This document shows positions 29,186 through 36,993 of a stretch of DNA of 64,000 bases, piece after piece. Origin of the DNA: Sorangium cellulosum So ce56 (GTDB taxonomy: Bacteria; Myxococcota_A; Polyangia; Polyangiales; Polyangiaceae); NCBI RefSeq assembly GCF_000067165.1, contig NC_010162.1:5104501-5168500 (forward strand), given 5' to 3'. The notes beneath the pieces were generated by a model. It saw nothing but the letters and a program-made list of their open reading frames with translations. It did not search any database and had not been told where the DNA came from. Position 1 is the first letter of the stretch. The number at the start of each line of letters is the position of its first letter. A program made the position numbers and the translations under genes.

Positions 29186-30112
29186 ATGGCAAACCATCGT
29201 CTCATGCTCGGTCCGACGCGAGGTGACGCGACGAGCTGGATCGCGATGTTCGTGACCGCGTGCGCGGCGGCCCTGGCGGCGTGCAGCGGAGAGGCTCCCG
29301 GCGGCGAAGCGATCGAAGAGAGCGAGATCGTGGGCGACGCGCCCGCTGCGGCCATCACGATCCCGGCCGGCTGGACCCCGGTCGGCCTGGCTGCTCCCAA
29401 CCGAGGTGTTCGCGTCTACAAGAAGGACGGTAAAAACGAGTACGTCACCATCGTCGACATGAACAATGCAACCGCGCTCAACCTCACGGGTCCGCTCGTG
29501 GCTGGGGCGGCGAACGGTCCGGACTTCAAGCTCATCCGGAGGGTGAATTTCACAGATTTCTGGGGTGCCGCTCGTGCGCAGGAGACGGCGACGCGGAGGG
29601 CGAGGGTCGTCGTGAGCGGGACCTTCGGGACCTTCAACCAGCCGACTGGGCTCGCGTTCGGCTTGAAGGCTGGCGGCAACCTGATCTCGTATGGCTATGC
29701 GGCCCCCGGCGGCCCGAGCCCCGAGCCCCACCGCGTGATGTTGTTCGCGTTCAACAACGCGCGCAGCCGAGGCTGGATCGGCGACTACAACCGGGACTCG
29801 TTCACCGTCTCCCCCGACGTGGTCGGCGCCGTTCATGTGGACGCCGACTTCCGGCCGGGCGACCTGACCGGCCGCACGTTCGTCGGCGTCAGGGACGACG
29901 ACCGCGACGGCAACGCGGAGACGATCCTCGTGTTCTCGAGTTCCAGCGCGACGACGTGGCAGGCGTCGACGACCATCAGCGCGTTCGGTGCCCAGCAGAA
30001 GGTGATGCTTGACGGCTCCTATAGCACCTACCTCATCGTCGATGGGGGGCCGCGCATCAGCACCGCTGGCCGCCTCGTCCCCCACGGGATCGCCTTCTAC
30101 AGCGGCAAGTGA
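29186..30112 (+). CDS. secreted NAGPA-like (phosphodiester glycosidase-type) lipoprotein
   Basis: A 308-residue protein from the ATG at 29186 (ribosome site aggagg, 10 bp upstream). The signal peptide carries lipobox LAAC (AALAACSGE). The mature region has VRVYKKDGKNEYVTIVDMNNATALNL, GLAFGLKAGGNLISYGYA and, near the end, VMLDGSYSTYLIVDGG followed by RLVPHGIAFYSG. That order resembles the C-terminal LDGGGSTxxV...R.VP signature of NAGPA / DUF2233 phosphodiester glycosidases. The canonical GGGST is altered to GSYST, so activity is uncertain. It stands alone between two long spacers. Confidence 0.6.
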   Translation: MANHRLMLGPTRGDATSWIAMFVTACAAALAACSGEAPGGEAIEESEIVGDAPAAAITIPAGWTPVGLAAPNRGVRVYKKDGKNEYVTIVDMNNATALNLTGPLVAGAANGPDFKLIRRVNFTDFWGAARAQETATRRARVVVSGTFGTFNQPTGLAFGLKAGGNLISYGYAAPGGPSPEPHRVMLFAFNNARSRGWIGDYNRDSFTVSPDVVGAVHVDADFRPGDLTGRTFVGVRDDDRDGNAETILVFSSSSATTWQASTTISAFGAQQKVMLDGSYSTYLIVDGGPRISTAGRLVPHGIAFYSGK

Positions 30113-30719
30113 GGCAGAGCACCGCCAGGGTCGATCTGGTGATCGATTGCGGGCGGCCCGACCGAGGGATCGGTGTCCTCGCCGGGACGTGAGCTCGTCC
30201 GAGCCCGGAGATGCGCATAAGGCGTGTTACCGAACTGGCTAAATGATGGCCCTGGGCCCTCTCTCAGTCGCGCTGGTTGATGACCATCCGGTGCCCGGAG
30301 CCCCCGTCGGAGGCTTCGTCCGCCCATCGCCCGCACGAGGCGGTTGCCGGAGCGCGGAGGCCGAGTGAAGGGCGGCGTAGCCGCCGCGTCCCGGCGCGGG
30401 CACCCTTGACGAGCCTGAGCACTCCGGCAGCCTCGGCCACGGGATGGGCCGACCATCGCGGCCGTGACCGGGAGCGTTCACCCTGGCCACGGGGCGCCAT
30501 GAGCGGCGTGACCGAGCTCCACTCACCCTCGCGATGGCCAGCAACCAGCTTGCTCGATCGAGCAGCGACCATCGTGAGCGTCAGTCAACAGAGGCGTCGC
30601 CCCCGACCGCCGTGTCTCCAGGGAAGGCGCCGAACCGCGCCACGGCCGCACGGGCCTGTCGTGGCGCGGTTCGTGGCCCGCGCGCCGCCAGAGCGCGCGG
30701 GAGCGCCGTCGTCGCCTCC
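30113..30719. other. 607-bp spacer without a supported gene
   Basis: Several open frames cross this stretch, but none has a ribosome site or recognisable protein features. It separates the NAGPA-like gene from the convergent NlpC/P60-like gene. Confidence 0.45.
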
Positions 30720-31733
30720 TCAGGGCGCGACGACCACGACGTAGTACGCAGCCGCGTCGCTCACGCTGCCGCTGTCCGTCCTCGAAAGCGAGTGCTTGCG
30801 CATCAGATAGTCGTACGGGCTCGAAAAGTTCTGGTCGTACAGCACGATGCTGGTCGCACCGGGGCTCGACGCAGAAGCCAGCACACCGGTGTGGCCGGAG
30901 TAGTGTGTACCATCGCTGAACGTGGCGACGACGGTACCCTTGGGCACGCTATTCTCCACGACGCGTGGCCCCTTTTGCCATCTGGTCGTCGATGCCGAAC
31001 TTCCGGCTGCGGCGCGCACGAAATCCGTGCACCAGCCCACGCCGCTCGATCCGGTGACGCGCGTGTGCTTCACCGCGGTGCTGTTCGCCACTGGAGTCGG
31101 CTTGAGCGGCAGCTGATTGCCGCCCTTGAGGGCACCTGCGTCGTCCCACAGGAGGAGAGCGCCGGAGTAATTTCCTCGATCCATGACGTCCAACACCCCC
31201 TGCGAAGCGCGCAGCGTGGTCCCCGACGCGGGGGGCGGGTCGCATCTATCGTTCGCCCCGGGCACGATGGTGCATCCGTACTGGCAGCGCTGCGGAGAGC
31301 TGGGCGTCGCGCCTTGGCCGCTGCAGTAATAGAGCGTGTCGCGATCCCCGTTGATGCCGTCGTTGCCGCACAGATAGCTCCTGTATGGACATATGGTCAG
31401 CGTGGTCCCCGCGGGAGGCGGATTGCACTTGTCGTTCGCCCCTGGCACGATGGTGCATCCGTACTGGCAGCGCTGCGGAGAGCTGGGCGTCGCGCCTTGG
31501 CCGCTGCAGTAATAGAGCGTGTCGCGATCCCCGTTGATGCCGTCGTTGCCGCACAGATAGCTCTTGTATGGACACGTGGTCAGTGCCTGCTCGGCGTCGT
31601 CGATCTGCTCGACGCCCGCAAGCTCTGCCGCATCACTGGGTTCCCGGTCGACCACGCAACCCGAGAGACCAAAGAGGACAGTGAAGCTCATCGCTATACC
31701 GAAGAGGCGTGATCTCTTGACAAAGAAAAACAT
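30720..31733 (-). CDS. lipoprotein with duplicated Cys-rich module and BPSL0067/NlpC-P60-like domain
   Basis: A 337-residue protein. The ATG at 31733 is chosen over 31754 because a strong ribosome site (aaaggag) precedes it. The signal peptide ends in lipobox FGLSGC. Residues about 52-105 and 113-166 are almost identical 61-residue repeats (C..YKSYLCGNDGINGD..., YYCSGQGA, CQYGCTIVPGAND). The C-terminal 150 residues fit the BPSL0067/NlpC-P60-like fold: GVGWCTDFVRAA (candidate Cys), GTVVATFSDGTHYSGHTGVL (candidate His), and IVLYDQNF. It is likely a cell-surface peptidoglycan hydrolase or amidase. It is monocistronic between long spacers. Confidence 0.68.
   Translation of the reverse strand: MFFFVKRSRLFGIAMSFTVLFGLSGCVVDREPSDAAELAGVEQIDDAEQALTTCPYKSYLCGNDGINGDRDTLYYCSGQGATPSSPQRCQYGCTIVPGANDKCNPPPAGTTLTICPYRSYLCGNDGINGDRDTLYYCSGQGATPSSPQRCQYGCTIVPGANDRCDPPPASGTTLRASQGVLDVMDRGNYSGALLLWDDAGALKGGNQLPLKPTPVANSTAVKHTRVTGSSGVGWCTDFVRAAAGSSASTTRWQKGPRVVENSVPKGTVVATFSDGTHYSGHTGVLASASSPGATSIVLYDQNFSSPYDYLMRKHSLSRTDSGSVSDAAAYYVVVVAP
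31249..31580. repeat. 183-bp direct repeat inside the lipoprotein gene
   Basis: Two copies (from 31249 and from 31432) differ by only a few bases over about 150 bp. The near-identity at DNA level, including third positions, indicates a recent internal duplication. The period is 61 codons and keeps the frame. Confidence 0.9.
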
Positions 31734-32255
31734 CTCGTCTGCTCCTTTGACCATTATTTGATGACAGCGCCCGGCCCGCCGCGTCGCCGGCCTGGCTTCG
31801 TGCTGAGTGTGTGTGTCTTGTGGTGTACGGTTCGAAGGTGGGGCATGCTCTTAATGAGGTCGGTGCACCCCTTTGCGGCGCTGTGCGCCGAGGGTTTCAG
31901 CAAGCACCGTGCCGCGTCGGCGCCGATCGACCAATGATGGTCAGGCGAGCAGACGTGCGAGGGACCGGCCCGGTCCACGACGGTTCCTACCGCGCGCAGC
32001 AGGGATCGGGTCGGCAGATCGAGACGTGGTCCGGACACGTCCGGACAGCGCGATGTCCTTGTCGGCCTCGGTATCTCCTGGCGAGATCACCCTTGGCGAC
32101 ATGTCCCCCGAGGGCCGGGTGATGGCAAGGATGAGCCTGGTTGCCGCCGTCTGGGTCGGGCTGTGCAGCGCCTTCCGCACCGCCGGCGGAGAACCAGGTT
32201 CGTGCGATGAACCGGCTACCGGGAGCCCTCGAAGGTCTGTTCTGAGGAAGTAGCG
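31734..32255. other. 522-bp spacer with paired gtccggac octamers
   Basis: No supported gene. It includes the promoter side of the 30720-31733 gene and a close pair of gtccggac octamers at 32029-32036 and 32039-32046. Short open frames here lack ribosome sites. Confidence 0.45.
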
Positions 32256-34202
32256 CTAAGGCGCGAGTTCGACGACGAAGCTGTCACCGGACCCGCTCGC
32301 TCGAAGCGACGTGCCGCCAATCTGCCACTCGTCTCGGTAGGTGCCTCCAACCAGGACGCGCCCGTCCGCGCGAACGACGGCCTTGAGGAAGCGTTCCTGG
32401 GAGGGTCCGCCGAAGCGGCTCGCCCACAGGATCTCTCCCAGATCCGATGGCGCAAATTTGATCACCACAGCATCCTCAGCCCCCTTCGCCGAGAGCAGCC
32501 ATGCGTCAATCGGTATCGATTCAGCGCCTGCCAAGGTGCCGACCAGGACCAAACTTCCATCCGGAGCCACCGCTAAATCCCCGACGTCATCGTCCCCTGC
32601 CCCGCCGAGCTGGCGAACCCGCCTGACAGAGAGATCGGGCCCCAGCGCCGCGATGAAGATGTCCTGACCCCCGTGGCTCTCGAGCCGCTGACCGTTCTTT
32701 AGATCCACAGATTTCGTGAAGGTGCCGGCGAACACGATGCTTCCATCGGGCGTGCTCACCACTGCCCTGGCCTTGGCCGTGTGCTCCGCGTCCAGCCCCA
32801 GCTTGAATGGCTGATGCACGGCGTTCAGCTCTCCATCCAGCACCATGACGAACGCCTCAGAGGTCGCATCAACGCCCGCTGCCAGCAGATAGGGCTCCCC
32901 GGGCGCTCCGGCGGCGCTGCTGATGGATGAGACGAACGCGACTGCGCCTACATGGAACTCAGACGATGGCCACCCAAAGTCTCTTGCAATCCTGGCTGCC
33001 CCTGTGTCCGGAGCGAACAAGGCGATGAAGCTCCCGCCATCGCCGGACGAAGCCGGCGGATGTAGCATGAAGTCATCGAAAGCGAGCGGGGTGGCATCGG
33101 CAATTTGTCGAAAATTACCGGAAACCGCGATCGTTCCGTCGTCGTGAACCGCCGCGTCGCTGACATACTCCTCGCCGGATCCCCCGAAGCGCCGGCTCCA
33201 GCGGTGGGCGCCGTCGGAGCCAAAGGCAGCGACGAAGATATCGGGTGGAGAGCCGTCGCTGTGGAGCGGCTCGCCACCTAGATTGATTTGATCGTTGAAG
33301 ATGCCGGCGAGCACGATCGGAGAGGAAGCGCGCACGGCGAGGCCACCGACCAGCTGCATCCTGCTCGCCGGCAAGGGCTTCGCCCAGACCGGATTTCCCA
33401 GCCGATCCAGTCGCGCGAAGAAGATGTCTCCCTCGGAGTCGCCAGGAAGGACGTTGTTCTCTCCAAAGCTCATCCTACCCGTCGTCCAACCAGCGACGAT
33501 GACATCGTCGCTCCCGTCGTCCTGTATGACGCCGAGGCCACTCAGCTCGTCATCGCCGTCGCTGGCGAGAGTCCAGGTATGCAGAGGACACGGTGGGATG
33601 TCGCAGCGCCGGCAGGTCTTCACAAACGTGATTGGATAGGGCTGATACCAGCGCGGAACTCCTTGCCCATCTGTATCGCTACCATCAGTGATGACGAACA
33701 AGCGACGCATCGCCCCGGACGGCGCCGCATCGTAGGCCCCCTGATCCGGCCATAGAGGCACGGCGTCAATCTCGAACGCATCATCCACAAGGGAAAAATC
33801 TCGTTCGATGACGACTTCATAGTCGCGGTTATCGATGTCGGCACAGGTCAGCTGCGCTGGCACGCTAGCCAGCCAGAAATGACGGTTCACAGGCGTATCG
33901 ATCCGGTTGGTGGCCACCTTCCGGAACTTCAGATCCGCGTGCCAGCCATCCTCATGGATCTTCACCACGCTGCCTTGGTAGAGCGCATGGCAGAGTGGCC
34001 CCTCGGCACCACACGGGCAATCACCCGGATACTTGAAGGAGGGCGTCCAGAGGTCAAGCCCCGGCGAGGACATCGTGCAGGCAGTCGCTGGCGCCGTGAA
34101 ATCCCAATCGAGCAGCGTGCAGGCTGCTGCCGCTGACAGCCAGCTGACAGCGGCGAGCAGCCCCGGCGTGTGCAGCCCCGATCCTCGATCTCCTCCGTTC
34201 AC
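32256..34202 (-). CDS. beta-propeller (SBBP-like) lipoprotein
   Basis: A 648-residue protein from a GTG start at 34202, which has a strong ribosome site (gaggaggaa). The signal peptide ends at AAACTLLDWD (lipobox AAAC). About 40-210 is a Cys-containing N-terminal domain. About 215-648 has repeated blades of SBBP/propeller type: DVIVAGWTTGRMSFGE, PIVLAGIFNDQINLGGE, RWSRRFGGSGEEYVSDAAV, SIVFAGTFTKSVDLKNG, and ILWASRFGGPSQERFLKAVV. It is the last gene of a three-gene minus-strand operon with a kinase and a TPR protein (gaps of 13 and 16 bp), so it may carry the external sensor or effector function of that kinase. Confidence 0.8.
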   Translation of the reverse strand: MNGGDRGSGLHTPGLLAAVSWLSAAAACTLLDWDFTAPATACTMSSPGLDLWTPSFKYPGDCPCGAEGPLCHALYQGSVVKIHEDGWHADLKFRKVATNRIDTPVNRHFWLASVPAQLTCADIDNRDYEVVIERDFSLVDDAFEIDAVPLWPDQGAYDAAPSGAMRRLFVITDGSDTDGQGVPRWYQPYPITFVKTCRRCDIPPCPLHTWTLASDGDDELSGLGVIQDDGSDDVIVAGWTTGRMSFGENNVLPGDSEGDIFFARLDRLGNPVWAKPLPASRMQLVGGLAVRASSPIVLAGIFNDQINLGGEPLHSDGSPPDIFVAAFGSDGAHRWSRRFGGSGEEYVSDAAVHDDGTIAVSGNFRQIADATPLAFDDFMLHPPASSGDGGSFIALFAPDTGAARIARDFGWPSSEFHVGAVAFVSSISSAAGAPGEPYLLAAGVDATSEAFVMVLDGELNAVHQPFKLGLDAEHTAKARAVVSTPDGSIVFAGTFTKSVDLKNGQRLESHGGQDIFIAALGPDLSVRRVRQLGGAGDDDVGDLAVAPDGSLVLVGTLAGAESIPIDAWLLSAKGAEDAVVIKFAPSDLGEILWASRFGGPSQERFLKAVVRADGRVLVGGTYRDEWQIGGTSLRASGSGDSFVVELAP

Positions 34203-34218
34203 GCTTCCTCCTCAAAGA

Positions 34219-35196
34219 TCAGAACCGCACCCTCACGTCGAACCCGACGCGCTCCACGCGCGAGGCCCGGCGCGCCCCCGGCGCAGCACCGTCGATACGA
34301 ACGTACACGTAGTGGCCCACGAACCCCGCCAGCCCTGCGAGACCGATCGCCCCGGAGACCAACGTGGCGCCATCGAGCATCCGTCCGGTCTCCTTTTTTC
34401 TCTCGATCTCGTGCCGATTATCATTGCTGTAACACGTCTTATTTGGCAGTGGACATCGCTCGCTCAACTCGTTGTGGAGGACCAGCGCGGCGATCCCTGT
34501 GGCCGCGCCCGTGAGCACCCCGACGGCTCCCACGGCGCCGCTCACCCAGACGGCGGCGGGCCGCGGCTTGTCCGCAGGGCGCACCGGAGCGGCACGAGGC
34601 CCGCTCGTCGCGAGGACGCGGTGCAACGGGGGCAGCACCTCCCATACCAGCCGCTCCTTCGCGGCTACCCACACGATATGGTGGCGCGGCGGCAAGCCGC
34701 GATACCGCACCGTGATCCGGTGCTCACCAGGCTCGACGAGCAGCGCGCCGTCGTGATCGGGCGCCCACGCGTTGCCGTCGACCTCCACAACCACCACCTG
34801 AGCACTGCGCTCGCCGCGTATCTCGATCCGGCCGAGCTGGATCAAGAGCTCGTCGAGCAGCCTCGACGCCCGTCGGAACCTCTCCGGCTCTCCTGAGAAT
34901 TGATCCAGGAGCAAGGGCAGTCGTCGTGCGGCGTCAAGCTTCCGTCCGAGCGCGGCCTCACACGTCGCCATGTGGAGCACGACGATCGGCGCGTCCTTGA
35001 GGCGCAGGCTCTCCTCTAGGAGCGGTAGCGCCTCTCCGCACCGATTCGCCAGATAGAGATCGCGCCCATCCTTGAAGAGCTGTTCCGCGCGGTCACCCTC
35101 GTCACCGCCTGCAGCGCGGCTCGACGATGCGATCGCCGACGCCATGAGGAGCGCGCCAAGACCGGCGAGAACCGACGCGCTCGTTCGCTTCAGCAT
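34219..35196 (-). CDS. TPR-like membrane protein of kinase operon
   Basis: A 325-residue protein. The signal or anchor segment is near residues 5-30 (TSASVLAGLGALLMASAIASSS). About 33-105 is a TPR-like helical region (AEQLFKDGRDLYLANRCGEALPLLEESLRLKDAPIVVLHMATCEAALGR). About 120-190 is beta-rich and PEGA-like (IEIRGERSAQVVVVEVDGNAW, VEPGEHRITVRYRGLPP). Two hydrophobic segments lie near 216-240 and 280-305. The ATG at 35196 is preferred because the alternative upstream start (35238) would overlap the kinase. This architecture is frequent downstream of myxobacterial kinases. Confidence 0.75.
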   Translation of the reverse strand: MLKRTSASVLAGLGALLMASAIASSSRAAGGDEGDRAEQLFKDGRDLYLANRCGEALPLLEESLRLKDAPIVVLHMATCEAALGRKLDAARRLPLLLDQFSGEPERFRRASRLLDELLIQLGRIEIRGERSAQVVVVEVDGNAWAPDHDGALLVEPGEHRITVRYRGLPPRHHIVWVAAKERLVWEVLPPLHRVLATSGPRAAPVRPADKPRPAAVWVSGAVGAVGVLTGAATGIAALVLHNELSERCPLPNKTCYSNDNRHEIERKKETGRMLDGATLVSGAIGLAGLAGFVGHYVYVRIDGAAPGARRASRVERVGFDVRVRF

Positions 35197-35209
35197 AGGA
35201 CCATGCCCC

Positions 35210-36838
35210 TTAAGGATACCTGCCCATCTCGGGATCACGCAGCAAGTTCACCGCGTCGAACGGCTCCGGCGCAGGCGCGTCTCTGGCGGGCTCTTGCTTC
35301 GTGGGGATGGGTGCTGGCTCGGCTTGAGCCTTTGGTCTCTTCTCCAGCGAGGCCTCCTCGGCTGCCATCGGTTTCGCAGACAGCGGCGAGCGCTGGGTGA
35401 CCTGCCACCTCGCCGCTGGCGCAGGGGAGCGCGCTGGCCGGCTCTGGTCCGCGCCGGACTTGATGCGTTCTTGTGCTCGTGTTGGGCTCTCTGTCGGCTC
35501 GCGTTCCGTAGATCCAGCCTGCTTCGGTCCGAGCTCCTGCAAGAGCGGGCTGGGGGGCGCGACGAGCTGCGCCGACACCATCGAAGGCAGGGCCTTGCTC
35601 TCGCGGTTCTCCGCCTCCGCCGGCGGCCGCAGCGCGAGCGCTGCGAGAGCGGCCGCGCCCACGCCCGCAGCTGCTCCGACGTAGATCCTCGTCCTCCGAG
35701 CGGTCCTGGGCAAGCGGCGGACGGGATCGAGCGGAAATCCTCGCTGAGCCACCGGGAAGGAGCGGGTCCGACTGTAAGACAAGGAGACGTCGTCGCCCTT
35801 CACGGATTCCGTCGAGAGGCCGGTTCCGGCCGCGGGAACGGTCCCGGTCGAGACTGGATCGGCCCCGGCGTGAGGCGCGCGCGTCGTCAGGATCCGCTCC
35901 ACCGCATCTGCCAGCTCGCGGTCCCGAACGCTGCCCATCGCCGCGAGCCGGCGCGCGACCGCCGCGACGTCGGGGACGCATCGAGCCCGCGTCGTCCTGT
36001 CCTTCTGAAGAAGATCAAGCACCAGAGCCTCCACCTCGGCGGGCGTATCCGGCAACAGGTCGCGGAGCCGCTCCGGCGGCGCGTGTCGAATCCGATCGAG
36101 CTCCTGCCACTGCGTTGCGGCCGCGAACGGCCTGCGGCCCGCGACCAGCTCGTGGATCACCACGCCGAGCGCCCAAAGATCGCTGAGCGCATCCACGTCG
36201 GCCGGCTGCTCGTACTGCTCCGGCGACATGTAGGGCAGGGTCCCGAGCAGGGAGCTCCCCTCGGTGAGCGTCGGCTCCAGGGTCGCTTTCGCGTGGCTGA
36301 AATCGAGCAGCTTGAGGACCACCTCGCCGTCGCGACCGCGCGAGAGGAACAAGTTCTCCGGCTTGATGTCGCGGTGGATAATGCCAAGAGCGTGCGCCCG
36401 AGCCAGCGGCTCACACGCCTGGATCACGTAGCTCGCCACCTCCGACGCGCACAGCCGCCCGCGCTCGCGCAGAACGGCGCGCATGTCGCGTCCCTCAAGG
36501 AGCTCCATGACTGTGTAGAAGATCCCGCGATGGACGCCGTCATCAAGCACGCGCACGAGGTGCTCCGACTCGATGGCTGCCAGCGTCTGAGCCTCGCGCT
36601 TGAACCGGCGGGCCCGGTGCGGATGGAGCAAGAGCTTGAGCGCGACGCGCCTCCGGAGAGACACGTTCGTCGCGGCGACCACGAGGCTGGTCACCCCGAA
36701 CCCGAGCACCTCCTCCAGTCGATATTTGCCCCCGAGCAGCTCCCCCTCCTGGAGACCGAGAGCGGCGAGCGTGTGTTCGTTGGGCTCCGACGACCAGCCC
36801 CGATCCCCCGCGCGCCGATAGCCCTCGCGATCAGCCAT
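35210..36838 (-). CDS. Ser/Thr protein kinase with DFS in place of DFG
   Basis: A 542-residue Hanks-type kinase. Gly loop LGFGVTSLVV (about 45-54), Lys68, HRDIKPEN with Asp157, DFS at 179-181 instead of DFG, SLLGTLPYMSPEQ, and DLWALGVVIHELVAGRRPF. The catalytic Asp, Lys and DFG Asp are kept, so activity is possible. The Gly-to-Ser change in DFG is tolerated in some kinases. A TM segment (about 388-405, YVGAAAGVGAAALAALAL) divides the cytoplasmic kinase from a 130-residue Pro/Lys-rich outer part. It is first in an operon with the TPR protein and propeller lipoprotein. It is divergent from the FHA-activator gene at 36994. Confidence 0.92.
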   Translation of the reverse strand: MADREGYRRAGDRGWSSEPNEHTLAALGLQEGELLGGKYRLEEVLGFGVTSLVVAATNVSLRRRVALKLLLHPHRARRFKREAQTLAAIESEHLVRVLDDGVHRGIFYTVMELLEGRDMRAVLRERGRLCASEVASYVIQACEPLARAHALGIIHRDIKPENLFLSRGRDGEVVLKLLDFSHAKATLEPTLTEGSSLLGTLPYMSPEQYEQPADVDALSDLWALGVVIHELVAGRRPFAAATQWQELDRIRHAPPERLRDLLPDTPAEVEALVLDLLQKDRTTRARCVPDVAAVARRLAAMGSVRDRELADAVERILTTRAPHAGADPVSTGTVPAAGTGLSTESVKGDDVSLSYSRTRSFPVAQRGFPLDPVRRLPRTARRTRIYVGAAAGVGAAALAALALRPPAEAENRESKALPSMVSAQLVAPPSPLLQELGPKQAGSTEREPTESPTRAQERIKSGADQSRPARSPAPAARWQVTQRSPLSAKPMAAEEASLEKRPKAQAEPAPIPTKQEPARDAPAPEPFDAVNLLRDPEMGRYP

Positions 36839-36914
36839 GGCCCAGGAACCTAGCGGAAAACCCTCGCGAAAAGAAGGAGTTCCGGGTCACGCACCAGACG
36901 CCCGGGGCCGCCTA

Positions 36915-36944
36915 TTGACGCGGCACCAGCATGACACGTAAGAT
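36915..36944 (+). promoter_or_regulatory. sigma-70-type promoter TTGACG-N18-TAAGAT for the FHA-activator gene
   Basis: TTGACG (36915-36920) and TAAGAT (36939-36944) are 18 bp apart. The predicted transcript start near 36951 falls at the dyad ggacac-tttc-gtgtcc (36950-36965). This places the ATG at 36931 inside the promoter and supports the start at 36994. Confidence 0.55.
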
Positions 36945-36949
36945 GTGCT

Positions 36950-36965
36950 GGACACTTTCGTGTCC
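36950..36965. promoter_or_regulatory. 6-bp inverted repeat ggacac-tttc-gtgtcc, operator candidate
   Basis: A perfect dyad with a 4-bp centre at the predicted transcription start between two divergent signalling genes. It could be a repressor site or a hairpin at the transcript start. Nothing identifies the binding protein. Confidence 0.4.
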
Positions 36966-36993
36966 TCCGTCTCATGTGTCCGTGGGGTTGACC

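Noticed and set aside
30534..31712. 392-residue plus-strand frame across the spacer and the NlpC/P60-like gene
   Set aside because: Shadow of the minus-strand lipoprotein. Its repeat merely mirrors the 183-bp duplication.
31811..32253. Short open frames in the spacer before the propeller gene
   Set aside because: No ribosome site, no protein-like composition, no domain.
36931..36993. Start of the FHA-activator at ATG 36931
   Set aside because: This ATG lies between the -35 and -10 of a good promoter, so it would not be in the transcript.
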